From Flavobacteriales bacterium (GTDB lineage Bacteria; Bacteroidota; Bacteroidia; Flavobacteriales_F; PHOS-HE28), in the NCBI GenBank assembly GCA_016788295.1, contig JAEUSY010000004.1, positions 1-64,000 on the forward strand: 64,000 bases of DNA. The letters are read 5' to 3'. Of this stretch, positions 1 through 7,442 are shown in pieces. The position numbers and the translations under genes were made by a program. The first letter of the stretch is position 1. The number at the start of each line of letters is the position of its first letter. Under the pieces are notes generated by a model. The model did not search any database and had not been told where the DNA came from. It was given only the letters and a program-made list of their open reading frames with translations.

Positions 1-303
1 GACATGGTGATCGACACCTACCTGGCCGAGAGCACGCTGCTGCGCACGCTGAAGCTCGCCGACATGAAGGGCGCGGCCAACGTGCCCGAGCAGATCGCCA
101 TGTGCCAGCTGTACATCCACGACGCGGCCGACCGCATCCACAAGTACGCGAAGGAGGCGTTGTGCAACTTCGCCGACGGCGATGAGCGCCAGGCGATGCT
201 GATGGGCGCGAAGCGCTGGAGCAAGAACACGCCGCTGAACACGGCCGAGCTGCGAAAGGCGATCGCGAAGAAGATGATCGCGGAGGGGAGGTACTGCTAC
301 TGA
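1..303 (+). CDS. acyl-CoA dehydrogenase family protein, C-terminal end (partial)
   Basis: The reading frame is already open at base 1 and ends with TGA at 301-303, so only about the last 100 residues are present and the true start lies outside the window. The segment is a soluble, helical, Ala/Lys/Glu-rich stretch (AESTLLRTLKLADMKG, AADRIHKYAKEAL) that resembles the helical C-terminal extension of the roughly 600-residue acyl-CoA dehydrogenases common in Bacteroidota. No catalytic base or FAD-contacting segment is contained in the fragment, so the assignment rests on remembered family similarity and is only probable. It converges on the membrane-protein gene at 357, with a shared hairpin between them. 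Confidence 0.55.
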   Translation, partial: DMVIDTYLAESTLLRTLKLADMKGAANVPEQIAMCQLYIHDAADRIHKYAKEALCNFADGDERQAMLMGAKRWSKNTPLNTAELRKAIAKKMIAEGRYCY

Positions 304-320
304 GCGGAGCGGCAACGATG

Positions 321-356
321 CAAAGGGCGCCTGGGAACGATACCAAGCGCCCTTTG
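321..356. terminator. bidirectional hairpin terminator
   Basis: A perfect 10-bp inverted repeat (CAAAGGGCGC at 321-330, GCGCCCTTTG at 347-356) has a 16-base loop that can pair further through TGG/CCA. It fills the gap between two convergent genes and abuts the stop codon of the minus-strand gene at 357. The T tracts are short on both strands, so termination is inferred from symmetry and position. Confidence 0.6.
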
Positions 357-1466
357 TCATTCCGCTGGAGCGGACCGGCCGAAGATCAACGCCTGCCAGC
401 CATCGCGGTCCCGCTCCTTACGCATACGCCAGATGAAGGCATCGATGATGTAGTGCGTGACCTGCGGCAGCGCGAGCAGGGGCACCAGCAGTGACAGCAA
501 CGCGCGGTCGTCCACTGCGGGGAACAGGGATCCGAACGGCTTGAAGAACCGGGCATGTTCGCGCCATACGAAGGCGTCCCAGAACCCCTCCTCCACATAG
601 GCCAGCAGGAACAGGAGACCCAGGTAGAGCGGGAGGGCCCGCAGGGAGAAGAACCAACGCGCAACGGCCGGTGCGCCATGTTCCGCCGCTCCTCGCTTGC
701 GTCCGTAGGCCCACACCAGCGCCATGTAGGGCACGCCGTGCCCCACCACGTTGAAGAGGGTGAACGTGACGTCACCGTTGAAATGGACGATGCCGAGGTA
801 CCAGCTGAGCGCGGTGCCGGCCAGCAGCAGGTTCTTCGGCAGATTGAAGCGGACGCCACCGCGCAACGCCATCGCCTCGGAGACCACATAGGCCAGGAGC
901 AGCGCACCATACGACCACAGGATCACGGCGGCCAGCCAAGGCATGTGTACACCGAGCATGTCGTTCGGCACGAACCAGTTGAACGCACGGGGATAGCTGA
1001 AATGCCAAACCAGCAAAGGCGCCAGGGTGGCGGCATAGATCACGGTGGCGTCAAGGCGGTGCTTCCAGCGCAGGTGCTGCTCCCCTCGTTGATACAGGCG
1101 CATGAAGCCGTACTGCTGTCTCACGAAATGGAACACGGCGAGGTAGGCCATGCACCGCCAGAACCACAAGGCGCTCAACGAGTGGATGACCACCATGAGC
1201 ACGAAGGCAAGCAGCGGAAGCCAGGTGAGCTCGAAGCGATAATGCCGCCGTGCGATGGGGTCCAGGTAGGTCCGGTAGATGGTGCTGTACACGTGCGCTA
1301 CATCGATGAGCAGCACCAGGCCGAGCCAGTGCCATTCGCTGAAGGTGGCCGCGGGGCCGAACACGCCAGGGAACAAGGCGACAAGGCCCAGGAGCACGAA
1401 CGGCGGCGCCAGCACGAAGGGCACGTCCAACGCTGCGGAATGGATCCAGGGGGTACGAACCATCAT
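357..1466 (-). CDS. polytopic membrane protein with intramembrane histidines, last gene of polyamine-type operon
   Basis: This 369-residue protein has about eight to nine predicted hydrophobic helices. The start is the ATG at 1466, whose ATGA overlaps the stop of the upstream flavoprotein; the much longer open frame upstream is antisense-like Gly/Arg/His noise inside that gene. Histidines sit in or at the edge of helices at about residues 58 (DVAHVYS), 113 (VFHFVRQQYG), 228, 243 (NVVGHGVPY) and 338 (QVTHYIIDAF). Such spacing occurs in membrane metal enzymes such as Brp/Blh-type carotenoid dioxygenases and desaturases, but no family is firmly recognised and the role is unknown. Its operon position argues for a job connected with the SpeD/SpeE/amine-oxidase genes. 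Confidence 0.8.
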   Translation of the reverse strand: MMVRTPWIHSAALDVPFVLAPPFVLLGLVALFPGVFGPAATFSEWHWLGLVLLIDVAHVYSTIYRTYLDPIARRHYRFELTWLPLLAFVLMVVIHSLSALWFWRCMAYLAVFHFVRQQYGFMRLYQRGEQHLRWKHRLDATVIYAATLAPLLVWHFSYPRAFNWFVPNDMLGVHMPWLAAVILWSYGALLLAYVVSEAMALRGGVRFNLPKNLLLAGTALSWYLGIVHFNGDVTFTLFNVVGHGVPYMALVWAYGRKRGAAEHGAPAVARWFFSLRALPLYLGLLFLLAYVEEGFWDAFVWREHARFFKPFGSLFPAVDDRALLSLLVPLLALPQVTHYIIDAFIWRMRKERDRDGWQALIFGRSAPAE

Positions 1467-3070
1467 GACCGTATCTGCTGAAGCACCTCGCGCGCAGCGC
1501 GAAGGCCGTGGTGGAACGCTTCCTCGAAAATGCTGATGCCGCTGAGGTCCGAGTGTGCGAAATGGATGCGGTCCGCCACGGGTTCGGCCAGCCGCGCACG
1601 CAACGGCCCTTGAATGTAACCGGGCGTGGGCACGATCATGCCGTGGCCCCAGATCGCCACCTCCGCCTCGATGATCCGTTCGCGCAGGTCGGGATGCACA
1701 CGCTCCAGTTCCGCGATGGCCTCCTCCACCCACGTGGCGGCCTCCACCGTGGCCGCGCGTTCCCGCGCTTCCTTCGGGGTGCTGCCCACGAGCGCACGAT
1801 AGTGCGTGAGGATGAGGCCGGGCGGCCGATCGAGGCGTTGATGGCAAGCGTTCACATAACCGAGCGAACCTTCGCCGAAGAGCACGTTGTCCCAAGCCAT
1901 GGCCTCGCCACTGCGTTCCTCCGGTCCCCGGTCCAACGTGATGTTCACCACCACCCAAGGCGCATACTGAAGCCCAACAGAACGATGGACGTGTTCATCC
2001 CCCAGAAGCCTCCCGGCAACGAACTGGGGAACCGCGAGCACCACGTTGCGGCAACGAACATCAACCGCTTCGCTGGTGCTCAGGTCCTGAACGACCACCT
2101 GTACCTCCTCCCCCACCTGCCGCACGGAACGTACAAGTTGCCCGGTCCGCACCTTGTCGCCCAAAGGACGCAACAACGCCTGCACCAGAAAATCGTTGCC
2201 CTCGGGCCACGTGAGCACACTGCCTACCTCTGCATTGGCCCCATGACCGCGACGGGCGGCGAAGTAGTGCAGCCCCGCCCATGCGCTGACCTGTGCGGCG
2301 GGTGCACCGAGGTCGTCAAGACAGCAGTAGTCGAGATACCAGCGCAACGCATCGCCGGTAAGGCGCTGTTCATCCAACCAGATCGCGAACGACAGTGTAT
2401 CGAGCGCTCGTACATCGGCAGTATCAGGCGCCGCGGAACCGTTGTCCAATGGAATGGTGAAGGCCCAGCGACCATCGGCACCCTTGCGCTCCGCAAGAAG
2501 TGCGACCGTCTCTTCGAAACGCATGAACTGCTTCTCCTCTTCGAGCGACAGACCAGAGCGTGGACGAAGCCCCGAGCGCCACTGGCCACGGTGGAAAAGC
2601 CGCTCGTGCGGATCCCCACACAAGTGCTCCTCATTGTAGATGGGAAGTCCCGAATCATCGAAGCCCGTAATGACACCGCACTCCTGTAGAAGCTCGATAA
2701 GCCCAACATCGCTGACATCGGGCACCGGCAGGTAGTGAGCCCCCAAGGGGAATGCTCCTAATGCGTTGCGGCCACTGCGCGCGTTGCCCCCAGGCCGATC
2801 CTCCAGGTCGAGCACACGTACATCCGTGAACCCTTGTCTGAGAAGCGCACGTGCAGTACTGAGTCCGGCGACCCCTGCTCCTACCACCAGCACTTCCGTC
2901 CATTCCGTACGGGTCGTAACAGGCAGCGCGGCATCACGCATTCGGTGGCCATGATCGGCCGAGGCCCCGCTTACTTTCACGGGAAAGGTGCGGCCACGAC
3001 CACCGCAACGCATCAGGAGCAGACCACCCGCCGCACCCGCGATCAGTTGGAGCGAACGCCGTCGGTTCAT
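1463..3070 (-). CDS. FAD-dependent amine-oxidase-like oxidoreductase
   Basis: This is a 535-residue flavoprotein. The N-terminus has a twin-arginine-like RRRSLQL followed by a hydrophobic segment and Cys22 (LLLMRC), so it is probably exported and perhaps membrane-anchored, although Arg before the Cys is atypical for a lipobox. The dinucleotide-binding motif VVGAGVAG lies at about residues 62-69, followed by RPGGNARSG near 92-100, which is typical of the NAD(P)/FAD amine oxidase/protoporphyrinogen oxidase superfamily. A C-terminal block (HFAHSDLSG, then EEAFHHGLRAA) matches the second FAD-contacting region. The start at 3070 was chosen because its ATGA overlaps the speE stop. The context next to a spermidine-synthase-like gene makes an amine or polyamine derivative a plausible substrate, which is inference. 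Confidence 0.8.
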   Translation of the reverse strand: MNRRRSLQLIAGAAGGLLLMRCGGRGRTFPVKVSGASADHGHRMRDAALPVTTRTEWTEVLVVGAGVAGLSTARALLRQGFTDVRVLDLEDRPGGNARSGRNALGAFPLGAHYLPVPDVSDVGLIELLQECGVITGFDDSGLPIYNEEHLCGDPHERLFHRGQWRSGLRPRSGLSLEEEKQFMRFEETVALLAERKGADGRWAFTIPLDNGSAAPDTADVRALDTLSFAIWLDEQRLTGDALRWYLDYCCLDDLGAPAAQVSAWAGLHYFAARRGHGANAEVGSVLTWPEGNDFLVQALLRPLGDKVRTGQLVRSVRQVGEEVQVVVQDLSTSEAVDVRCRNVVLAVPQFVAGRLLGDEHVHRSVGLQYAPWVVVNITLDRGPEERSGEAMAWDNVLFGEGSLGYVNACHQRLDRPPGLILTHYRALVGSTPKEARERAATVEAATWVEEAIAELERVHPDLRERIIEAEVAIWGHGMIVPTPGYIQGPLRARLAEPVADRIHFAHSDLSGISIFEEAFHHGLRAAREVLQQIRS

Positions 3071-4566
3071 TGTCCCACTCGGTCCCATTCCTCCTCGAAA
3101 AGGCGCACCAAGGCCTGGTTGTTCAAGCGGTTCAGCTCAGTGTTCCGCCACGCGATATCGGGCGGAAAATGGCGGGCCTCCGCGAAGGTGCGATCATCCA
3201 GGAAGCGGCGCTGAACGGTGGTATCGAGCGGCATGGTGCGCAAGGCCGACCGTGACGCGAGGAAGAATCCCCAATCACCAAAGGACGGTACGTAGACATG
3301 ATAAGGCAACACCTCGTATCCTGATGCGCGCAGCGTATTATGGATGCACCAATAAGAGCCCGTGGCCACGTAGGGCGAAGTGCTCTGCACCACTACCACG
3401 CTGCGGTCGTGCAGCCGTTGTGCAAGAGCGTTGTAAAAGGTGGTGGTGTACAACTTGCCAAGCGCGAAACTGTTCGGGTCCGGAAAGTCGATGATCACCA
3501 CATCGTAGGCCGGGCCACCTGCACGCAGCCAATTGAACGCATCGGCACTGTGTACATCCACGCGTGGGTCCTGGAACGCACGCCCGTTGATCTCCTTGAA
3601 GGTCTCATTGGAACTGAAAAGGCGGGTCATTGCCGGATCGAGGTCCACCAGGTCCACGTGCCGCACATAAGTGTACTTGAGCACTTCGCGCAGCGCCAAC
3701 CCATCGCCACCGCCAAGCACCAGCACGTTGGCAGGCCGCTCGAAGTGCATGAAGGCCGGATGAACAAGTGCCTCATGGTAGCGATACTCATCGTATGTAC
3801 TGAACTGCAGGTTGCCGTTCAGGTAAAGGTGAAGTCCATCCCGCTCGCGCGTCACAACGATCCGCTGGTAAGGCGTGCTCTCCGCATGAATGATGGGACC
3901 ATTGTAGGCCAGGCCCTCAGTAAAGGCCTGCACACGATCGGCCAATGCAAAGGCGATCGCGAACCCGATGATGAGAAGCGTGGCGATGGCGCGGAGAAGG
4001 CCCCTGCCCTTCACTTCATCCTTGAAACGTTCAATGAGCACCAGACCGATCACGACATTCAGGAGCCCAACGCTATAGGAAGTACGGAGTATACCGAGGT
4101 GTGGCATAAGCACCAACGGGAAGATCACTGATGCCAGCAGCGCACCCACGTAATCGAAGGTGAAGATGTTGGCCACCAGCGAACGGAACTCCACCTGGTC
4201 CTTGAGCATGCGCATGAGCAAGGGGATCTCCAAGCCCACCAAAGCACCGGTGAGGAACACAAGGAGATAGAGCACCACGTGGAATGATGCGGCCGTTCCG
4301 AAGAGCAAGTACAGCAATGTGCTGCTGATGCCGCCCACAAGACCTACCAGAAGTTCCACGCGGATGAACCAGGTCACCAGATGGCGTTCGATGTACTTGC
4401 TTGCCAACGAACCCATACCCATGGCAAAGAGATAGACACCGATGACCAGGGAGAACTGCGTGACGCTATCGCCGAGCAGGTAACTGGCCACGGTGCCCGC
4501 GATCAGCTCATAAACGAGACCGCAGGTGGCAATGACGAAGACCGTGGCGAAGAGCAGCGCTCGCAT
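3067..4566 (-). CDS. speE: membrane-embedded polyamine aminopropyltransferase (spermidine synthase-like)
   Basis: This 499-residue protein has seven or so transmembrane helices (about residues 1-210) followed by a soluble spermidine-synthase fold. Visible motifs are the SAM-type loop VLVLGGGDG (281-289), an acidic strand VDLVDLDP (304-311) and the catalytic-type loop DFPDP (360-364) followed by the small-residue and Tyr-rich segment typical of SpeE. Family members transfer the aminopropyl group of decarboxylated SAM to an amine acceptor. The acceptor here is not evident, and the fusion to a membrane domain suggests a membrane-located one. The ATG at 4566 is preferred over an upstream TTG at 4599, which would overlap the DUF350 gene. 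Confidence 0.88.
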   Translation of the reverse strand: MRALLFATVFVIATCGLVYELIAGTVASYLLGDSVTQFSLVIGVYLFAMGMGSLASKYIERHLVTWFIRVELLVGLVGGISSTLLYLLFGTAASFHVVLYLLVFLTGALVGLEIPLLMRMLKDQVEFRSLVANIFTFDYVGALLASVIFPLVLMPHLGILRTSYSVGLLNVVIGLVLIERFKDEVKGRGLLRAIATLLIIGFAIAFALADRVQAFTEGLAYNGPIIHAESTPYQRIVVTRERDGLHLYLNGNLQFSTYDEYRYHEALVHPAFMHFERPANVLVLGGGDGLALREVLKYTYVRHVDLVDLDPAMTRLFSSNETFKEINGRAFQDPRVDVHSADAFNWLRAGGPAYDVVIIDFPDPNSFALGKLYTTTFYNALAQRLHDRSVVVVQSTSPYVATGSYWCIHNTLRASGYEVLPYHVYVPSFGDWGFFLASRSALRTMPLDTTVQRRFLDDRTFAEARHFPPDIAWRNTELNRLNNQALVRLFEEEWDRVGQ

Positions 4567-4576
4567 GCGTTGGTCG

Positions 4577-4807
4577 TCAGCCGTGGATGGCGCTTGCAAT
4601 AATGTTGGCGATGGCGATCATGAAACCGGCGGCCAGCACAGCCAGTGCCACGTTCTTCTCCACCAGGATCATCTTCCATAGGTTCTCCGGCGTGAGCTTC
4701 TCGAAGATCCAGAAGCAGATGAACAGGATCACTACACCGAGCAGCGAGAACACCACGGCGTTGAGGATGAAATCCGGATTGATCGTAAGGAGCATGTTGT
4801 TGGTCAT
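4577..4807 (-). CDS. DUF350 family small membrane protein
   Basis: This 76-residue protein has two transmembrane segments (FILNAVVFSLLGVVILFICF and the C-terminal NVALAVLAAGFMIAIANIIA region) separated by a short loop with FEKLTPENLW. DUF350 (YjfL-type) proteins are often about twice this size with four helices, so this is a single-unit form that may work as a dimer. Its ATG overlaps the stop of the preceding small ORF (ATGA at 4804-4807) and speE starts 10 bases after it, so it is translated within the operon. DUF350 proteins are known from comparative genomics to occur with DUF4178 and polyamine-synthesis genes; the molecular function is unknown. Confidence 0.85.
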   Translation of the reverse strand: MTNNMLLTINPDFILNAVVFSLLGVVILFICFWIFEKLTPENLWKMILVEKNVALAVLAAGFMIAIANIIASAIHG

Positions 4808-4977
4808 TTATGTGTGTAGGGCTGTCCGTAAGTGGCGCGGTCCTCAGCCTTCTCCAAGTTGGGTCGAATGAACCGGAAGCCGAGCAGGTGACCAGCGATG
4901 AGCAACACCCACAACAAGGTGAGGTAGCCGATGAATAACTTGACGGGGCGCGTGGCCCAGGGAGGTGTCACTTTCAT
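4804..4977 (-). CDS. 57-residue single-pass membrane protein of the DUF4178/DUF350 operon
   Basis: An ATG at 4977 opens a 58-codon frame that ends TGA at 4804. The product begins MKVTPPWATRPVKL, has one hydrophobic helix (FIGYLTLLWVLLIAGHLLGF) and ends in a short charged tail with EKAEDRATYGQPYTHK. The start is two bases after the stop of the DUF4178 gene and the stop overlaps the DUF350 ATG, exactly the spacing of its neighbours; without it there would be a 170-bp hole in an otherwise gap-free operon. It is below the size cut-off of most gene finders. The tail suggests a small subunit of a membrane complex, but no family is recognised. Confidence 0.75.
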   Translation of the reverse strand: MKVTPPWATRPVKLFIGYLTLLWVLLIAGHLLGFRFIRPNLEKAEDRATYGQPYTHK

Positions 4978-4979
4978 GT

Positions 4980-6242
4980 TCAGTCGCCCCAGCGGTTCGC
5001 TTCAAAATTGGAGACCCGGTACCACGTAAGCAGGGGAAAAGCCAGTGCCAATGCGAGCATGAGCCACATGTTGCTCCAGAGCATCGGGTCCACATCAACG
5101 CTTGCTACGAAGCCGCCAACCGGCCGCGACCGGTCAAATGCCGGTTGGAACTCCAGGTGATAGGTGCCAGCTGGCAACGCACTGAACACGATGCCATCCT
5201 TGGTCCCCCCTTCGGACCAGCGCTCACCGCCTTCGTAACCGTGATAGTACTCGATGTTGAAATTGAAGGAGCGAACCTCCCCCGTGCCCTCATTGACCAA
5301 TGCACCCCCGACCTCGAACCAGTTGTTGTCCAGATCACGCGGAGCCACCCTCAACTCCACAGCGCTGAGATGATCGCTCAAGGTGAAAGGAGGGCCTTCG
5401 ACCTCCAGGTATGAACCCGCAGTATCCAAGCCGGTGGCGTAAGACCGTTCCTGCACCGTATAAGGACCAGAGGAAATGCCCAAAAGGATCTGCGTAAGAA
5501 CGAGGACCGCCACGGCCGCGATGGATATCGTGCGGAGAACATCCTTCTCGATGGCGAGCTTCATGGGTTGGGCCGCACCAATGCCGGAACGCAGGGGTGG
5601 CTCCTTGGTCTTGGCGAACCCCTTCTTAACGACCGCTGGTTCCACATACTGCCCGAGATACCAAGCGAGCTCGTCCGGATCGCTCTCCCTAGTGAGCATA
5701 TATGGCGGCGAGATCAGCTCCCTCAGTTTGGCGCGCTGGTCGTCGTTCACATCGCGGGTGAACTCTCCTGCGGCCTCAAGTACAATGCATGAATAGGAGT
5801 TGTACGGCTCGTAAGCCCGGCGATCAAAGACCAGTATGCCATTGATATTGACGTCCAGTGGATAAACGCTCAACTGCTCATGAAAGGTCCAGTGGCCATC
5901 GAATACACTGAGCTGAGCAAAGCCATGTACCGGGTTGAACAGATGGTACTCCACCCACTTGAACGAGGTGCCCTTCTCCTTCTTCTGCACCCAGCCTGTC
6001 ACCAGATAGCGGCGGCCGAACAGTTCACCAGAGTCACCGGGAACGAGATAGGGAATGAAATTACGAATGTGGTAACGACGCAGTTCGGATAGTTTCCCCG
6101 TTGACGTTTCACGTGAAAAGACCCTACCACAACCCGGACAAACGATACAACGGGAAAGCCCATGCAGACGTATGACCAATTCCGCGGAACACGTGGGGCA
6201 CAATGGGCGTGCGGCGGCGGGCAATGTGATCCTCAGGTCCAT
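4980..6242 (-). CDS. DUF4178 domain membrane protein with N-terminal zinc ribbon
   Basis: This 420-residue protein opens with a zinc ribbon (C15-x2-C18 and C35-x2-C38), continues with a beta-rich DUF4178-type domain (about 60-180; FGRRYLVTGWVQKKEKG, WVEYHLFNP, FAQLSVFDGHW), and ends with two hydrophobic helices (about 240-260 and 390-410) bracketing an extracytoplasmic beta domain. DUF4178 (YjfK-type) proteins are uncharacterised partners of DUF350 and SpeE/SpeD homologues. It overlaps the upstream DUF4178 gene by 10 bases. The cytoplasmic ribbon plus an external domain suggest a scaffold linking cytosolic and periplasmic parts of the system, which is inference. Confidence 0.82.
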   Translation of the reverse strand: MDLRITLPAAARPLCPTCSAELVIRLHGLSRCIVCPGCGRVFSRETSTGKLSELRRYHIRNFIPYLVPGDSGELFGRRYLVTGWVQKKEKGTSFKWVEYHLFNPVHGFAQLSVFDGHWTFHEQLSVYPLDVNINGILVFDRRAYEPYNSYSCIVLEAAGEFTRDVNDDQRAKLRELISPPYMLTRESDPDELAWYLGQYVEPAVVKKGFAKTKEPPLRSGIGAAQPMKLAIEKDVLRTISIAAVAVLVLTQILLGISSGPYTVQERSYATGLDTAGSYLEVEGPPFTLSDHLSAVELRVAPRDLDNNWFEVGGALVNEGTGEVRSFNFNIEYYHGYEGGERWSEGGTKDGIVFSALPAGTYHLEFQPAFDRSRPVGGFVASVDVDPMLWSNMWLMLALALAFPLLTWYRVSNFEANRWGD

Positions 6243-6859
6243 TGTGCAACTGAAGGGATGTTCTCCAAACGAAGATCGGCATGGTCAACCGTGATACCCG
6301 AAAGCACGGACACACGCTTCGCTCCCTCAATTAACAGCAATGCCTTTCCATCGGGCGGTCGTCCGACCTCCACCTCCACATCATATGGCACCCTGAGCTC
6401 GTGCATCAATACACCTTCGAACGCATAACGGAAACGCGAGCTCAGCATCTCCACATGGTAGGCATCACCCTCCTTTAAGCGCAACTTGCCGCTCGGCCGA
6501 AGTCCACGTAGGTCGCTCATGGGCAGATCACCCTTCCATTCAGAGAGCAATGCGTAGTTGCCGAAACACTGGGCTATCCACTGGTAGGCCAGGTCGCCTT
6601 TGATGCTCCAGAAATTGCGATAGCCCCTGTCGCTCTCTACGCGGACCCTGCCTGTGATCCGAAAATGCTCGCCACGGAACCTCCCCACGGAGCCCACCTT
6701 CATTGGCGACAGATCCTCGACCATGGGCATCTCCACCATTGCACCAAGGTGAACAGCACCGTCTGCGAATACCAATGCAGAGCACCCTGGACAAACCGCG
6801 GCCCATGTGCCAGGCTCCCGGCGGCCCATGTCCTTTTGGCAACGTGGACAAGTGTTCAT
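6233..6859 (-). CDS. second, soluble DUF4178 domain protein with zinc ribbon
   Basis: This 208-residue protein starts MNTCPRCQKD at 6859, five bases after the speD stop; an in-frame upstream ATG lies inside speD and is rejected. It has a zinc ribbon (C4-x2-C7, C23-x2-C26) and a DUF4178-like domain (VGSVGRFRGEHFRITGRV, FWSIKGDLAYQW) with no transmembrane helix. The same ribbon-plus-domain layout as the adjacent larger protein points to duplication, with one membrane-bound and one soluble copy. The function is unknown. Confidence 0.8.
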   Translation of the reverse strand: MNTCPRCQKDMGRREPGTWAAVCPGCSALVFADGAVHLGAMVEMPMVEDLSPMKVGSVGRFRGEHFRITGRVRVESDRGYRNFWSIKGDLAYQWIAQCFGNYALLSEWKGDLPMSDLRGLRPSGKLRLKEGDAYHVEMLSSRFRYAFEGVLMHELRVPYDVEVEVGRPPDGKALLLIEGAKRVSVLSGITVDHADLRLENIPSVAQWT

Positions 6860-6864
6860 TGCCG

Positions 6865-7260
6865 TCAGCGTAGCAGGCGTTGTACGGTCCAATTACCCTG
6901 CCCCATCAGTTGCATGATGGAATTACAAAGCGCCTCAACGGCCTGTGCATTATCGCGTTCGAAGTTGCTAATGAACACATCGAAGGTGACCCGGCCATGT
7001 TCCGGCCAGGTGTGGATGCTGATGTGGGATTCGGTAAGACACACCACCGATGTGAACCCCGCGTTCGGAAAGGCATGATGCACGGCACCTACGCTCACAA
7101 GTCCCAGCATGGCGACCTGTTCCTCCACCATGGACTTGAAGCCCACCATATCATGCAACGGAGCAGCGACAAGACCTTCTCCATCAACAACCACGTGCAA
7201 CCCTCGCCTATACGGACGCGCTCCCAGTTCACCCACTTCACGTGAAAGTTCAGCTTTCAT
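6865..7260 (-). CDS. speD: SpeD-like pyruvoyl-dependent decarboxylase proenzyme
   Basis: This 131-residue protein carries the self-cleavage motif LTESHISIHTWPEHG, where Ser78 would become the pyruvoyl group and His83 matches the processing/catalytic His of bacterial class 1b S-adenosylmethionine decarboxylases. In the Thermotoga maritima enzyme a catalytic Cys lies 20 residues after the serine; here that position is Ser98 (DVFISNF). The canonical reaction makes the aminopropyl donor for SpeE, and the operon supports that, but some SpeD homologues have been reported to be pyruvoyl-dependent ornithine or arginine decarboxylases. The ATG at 7260 fits the family length. The 182-bp divergent spacer to 7443 must hold the operon promoter, though no clear TTG/TAnnTTTG pair stands out. 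Confidence 0.85.
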   Translation of the reverse strand: MKAELSREVGELGARPYRRGLHVVVDGEGLVAAPLHDMVGFKSMVEEQVAMLGLVSVGAVHHAFPNAGFTSVVCLTESHISIHTWPEHGRVTFDVFISNFERDNAQAVEALCNSIMQLMGQGNWTVQRLLR

Positions 7261-7442
7261 GGATGCCGAATGTACACAAGCAAGGGTTCTTGGGAACACC
7301 CACCGTACTGCCAAGCAGCCTTTACGTTCCCTTAACGTCTTTCGAACGAAGCGGACCACCAACGCTGGCACGATTTTCTCGCCGGCCGCACATACTTCAC
7401 CAGGCCCTTCCGAGTTGTTCAACTACCAAACGATCGATCCTG

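Noticed and set aside
555-1481. Long plus-strand frame (308 codons) opposite the membrane-protein gene
   Set aside because: It is the antisense shadow of a helix-rich gene: His/Glu/Arg-rich composition, no domain, and two well-supported minus-strand genes occupy the same bases.
357-7260. Reading the SpeE/SpeD operon as a plain spermidine pathway
   Set aside because: SpeE carries an extra membrane domain and the operon has DUF350, two DUF4178 proteins and an oxidase, which ordinary spermidine synthesis does not need.
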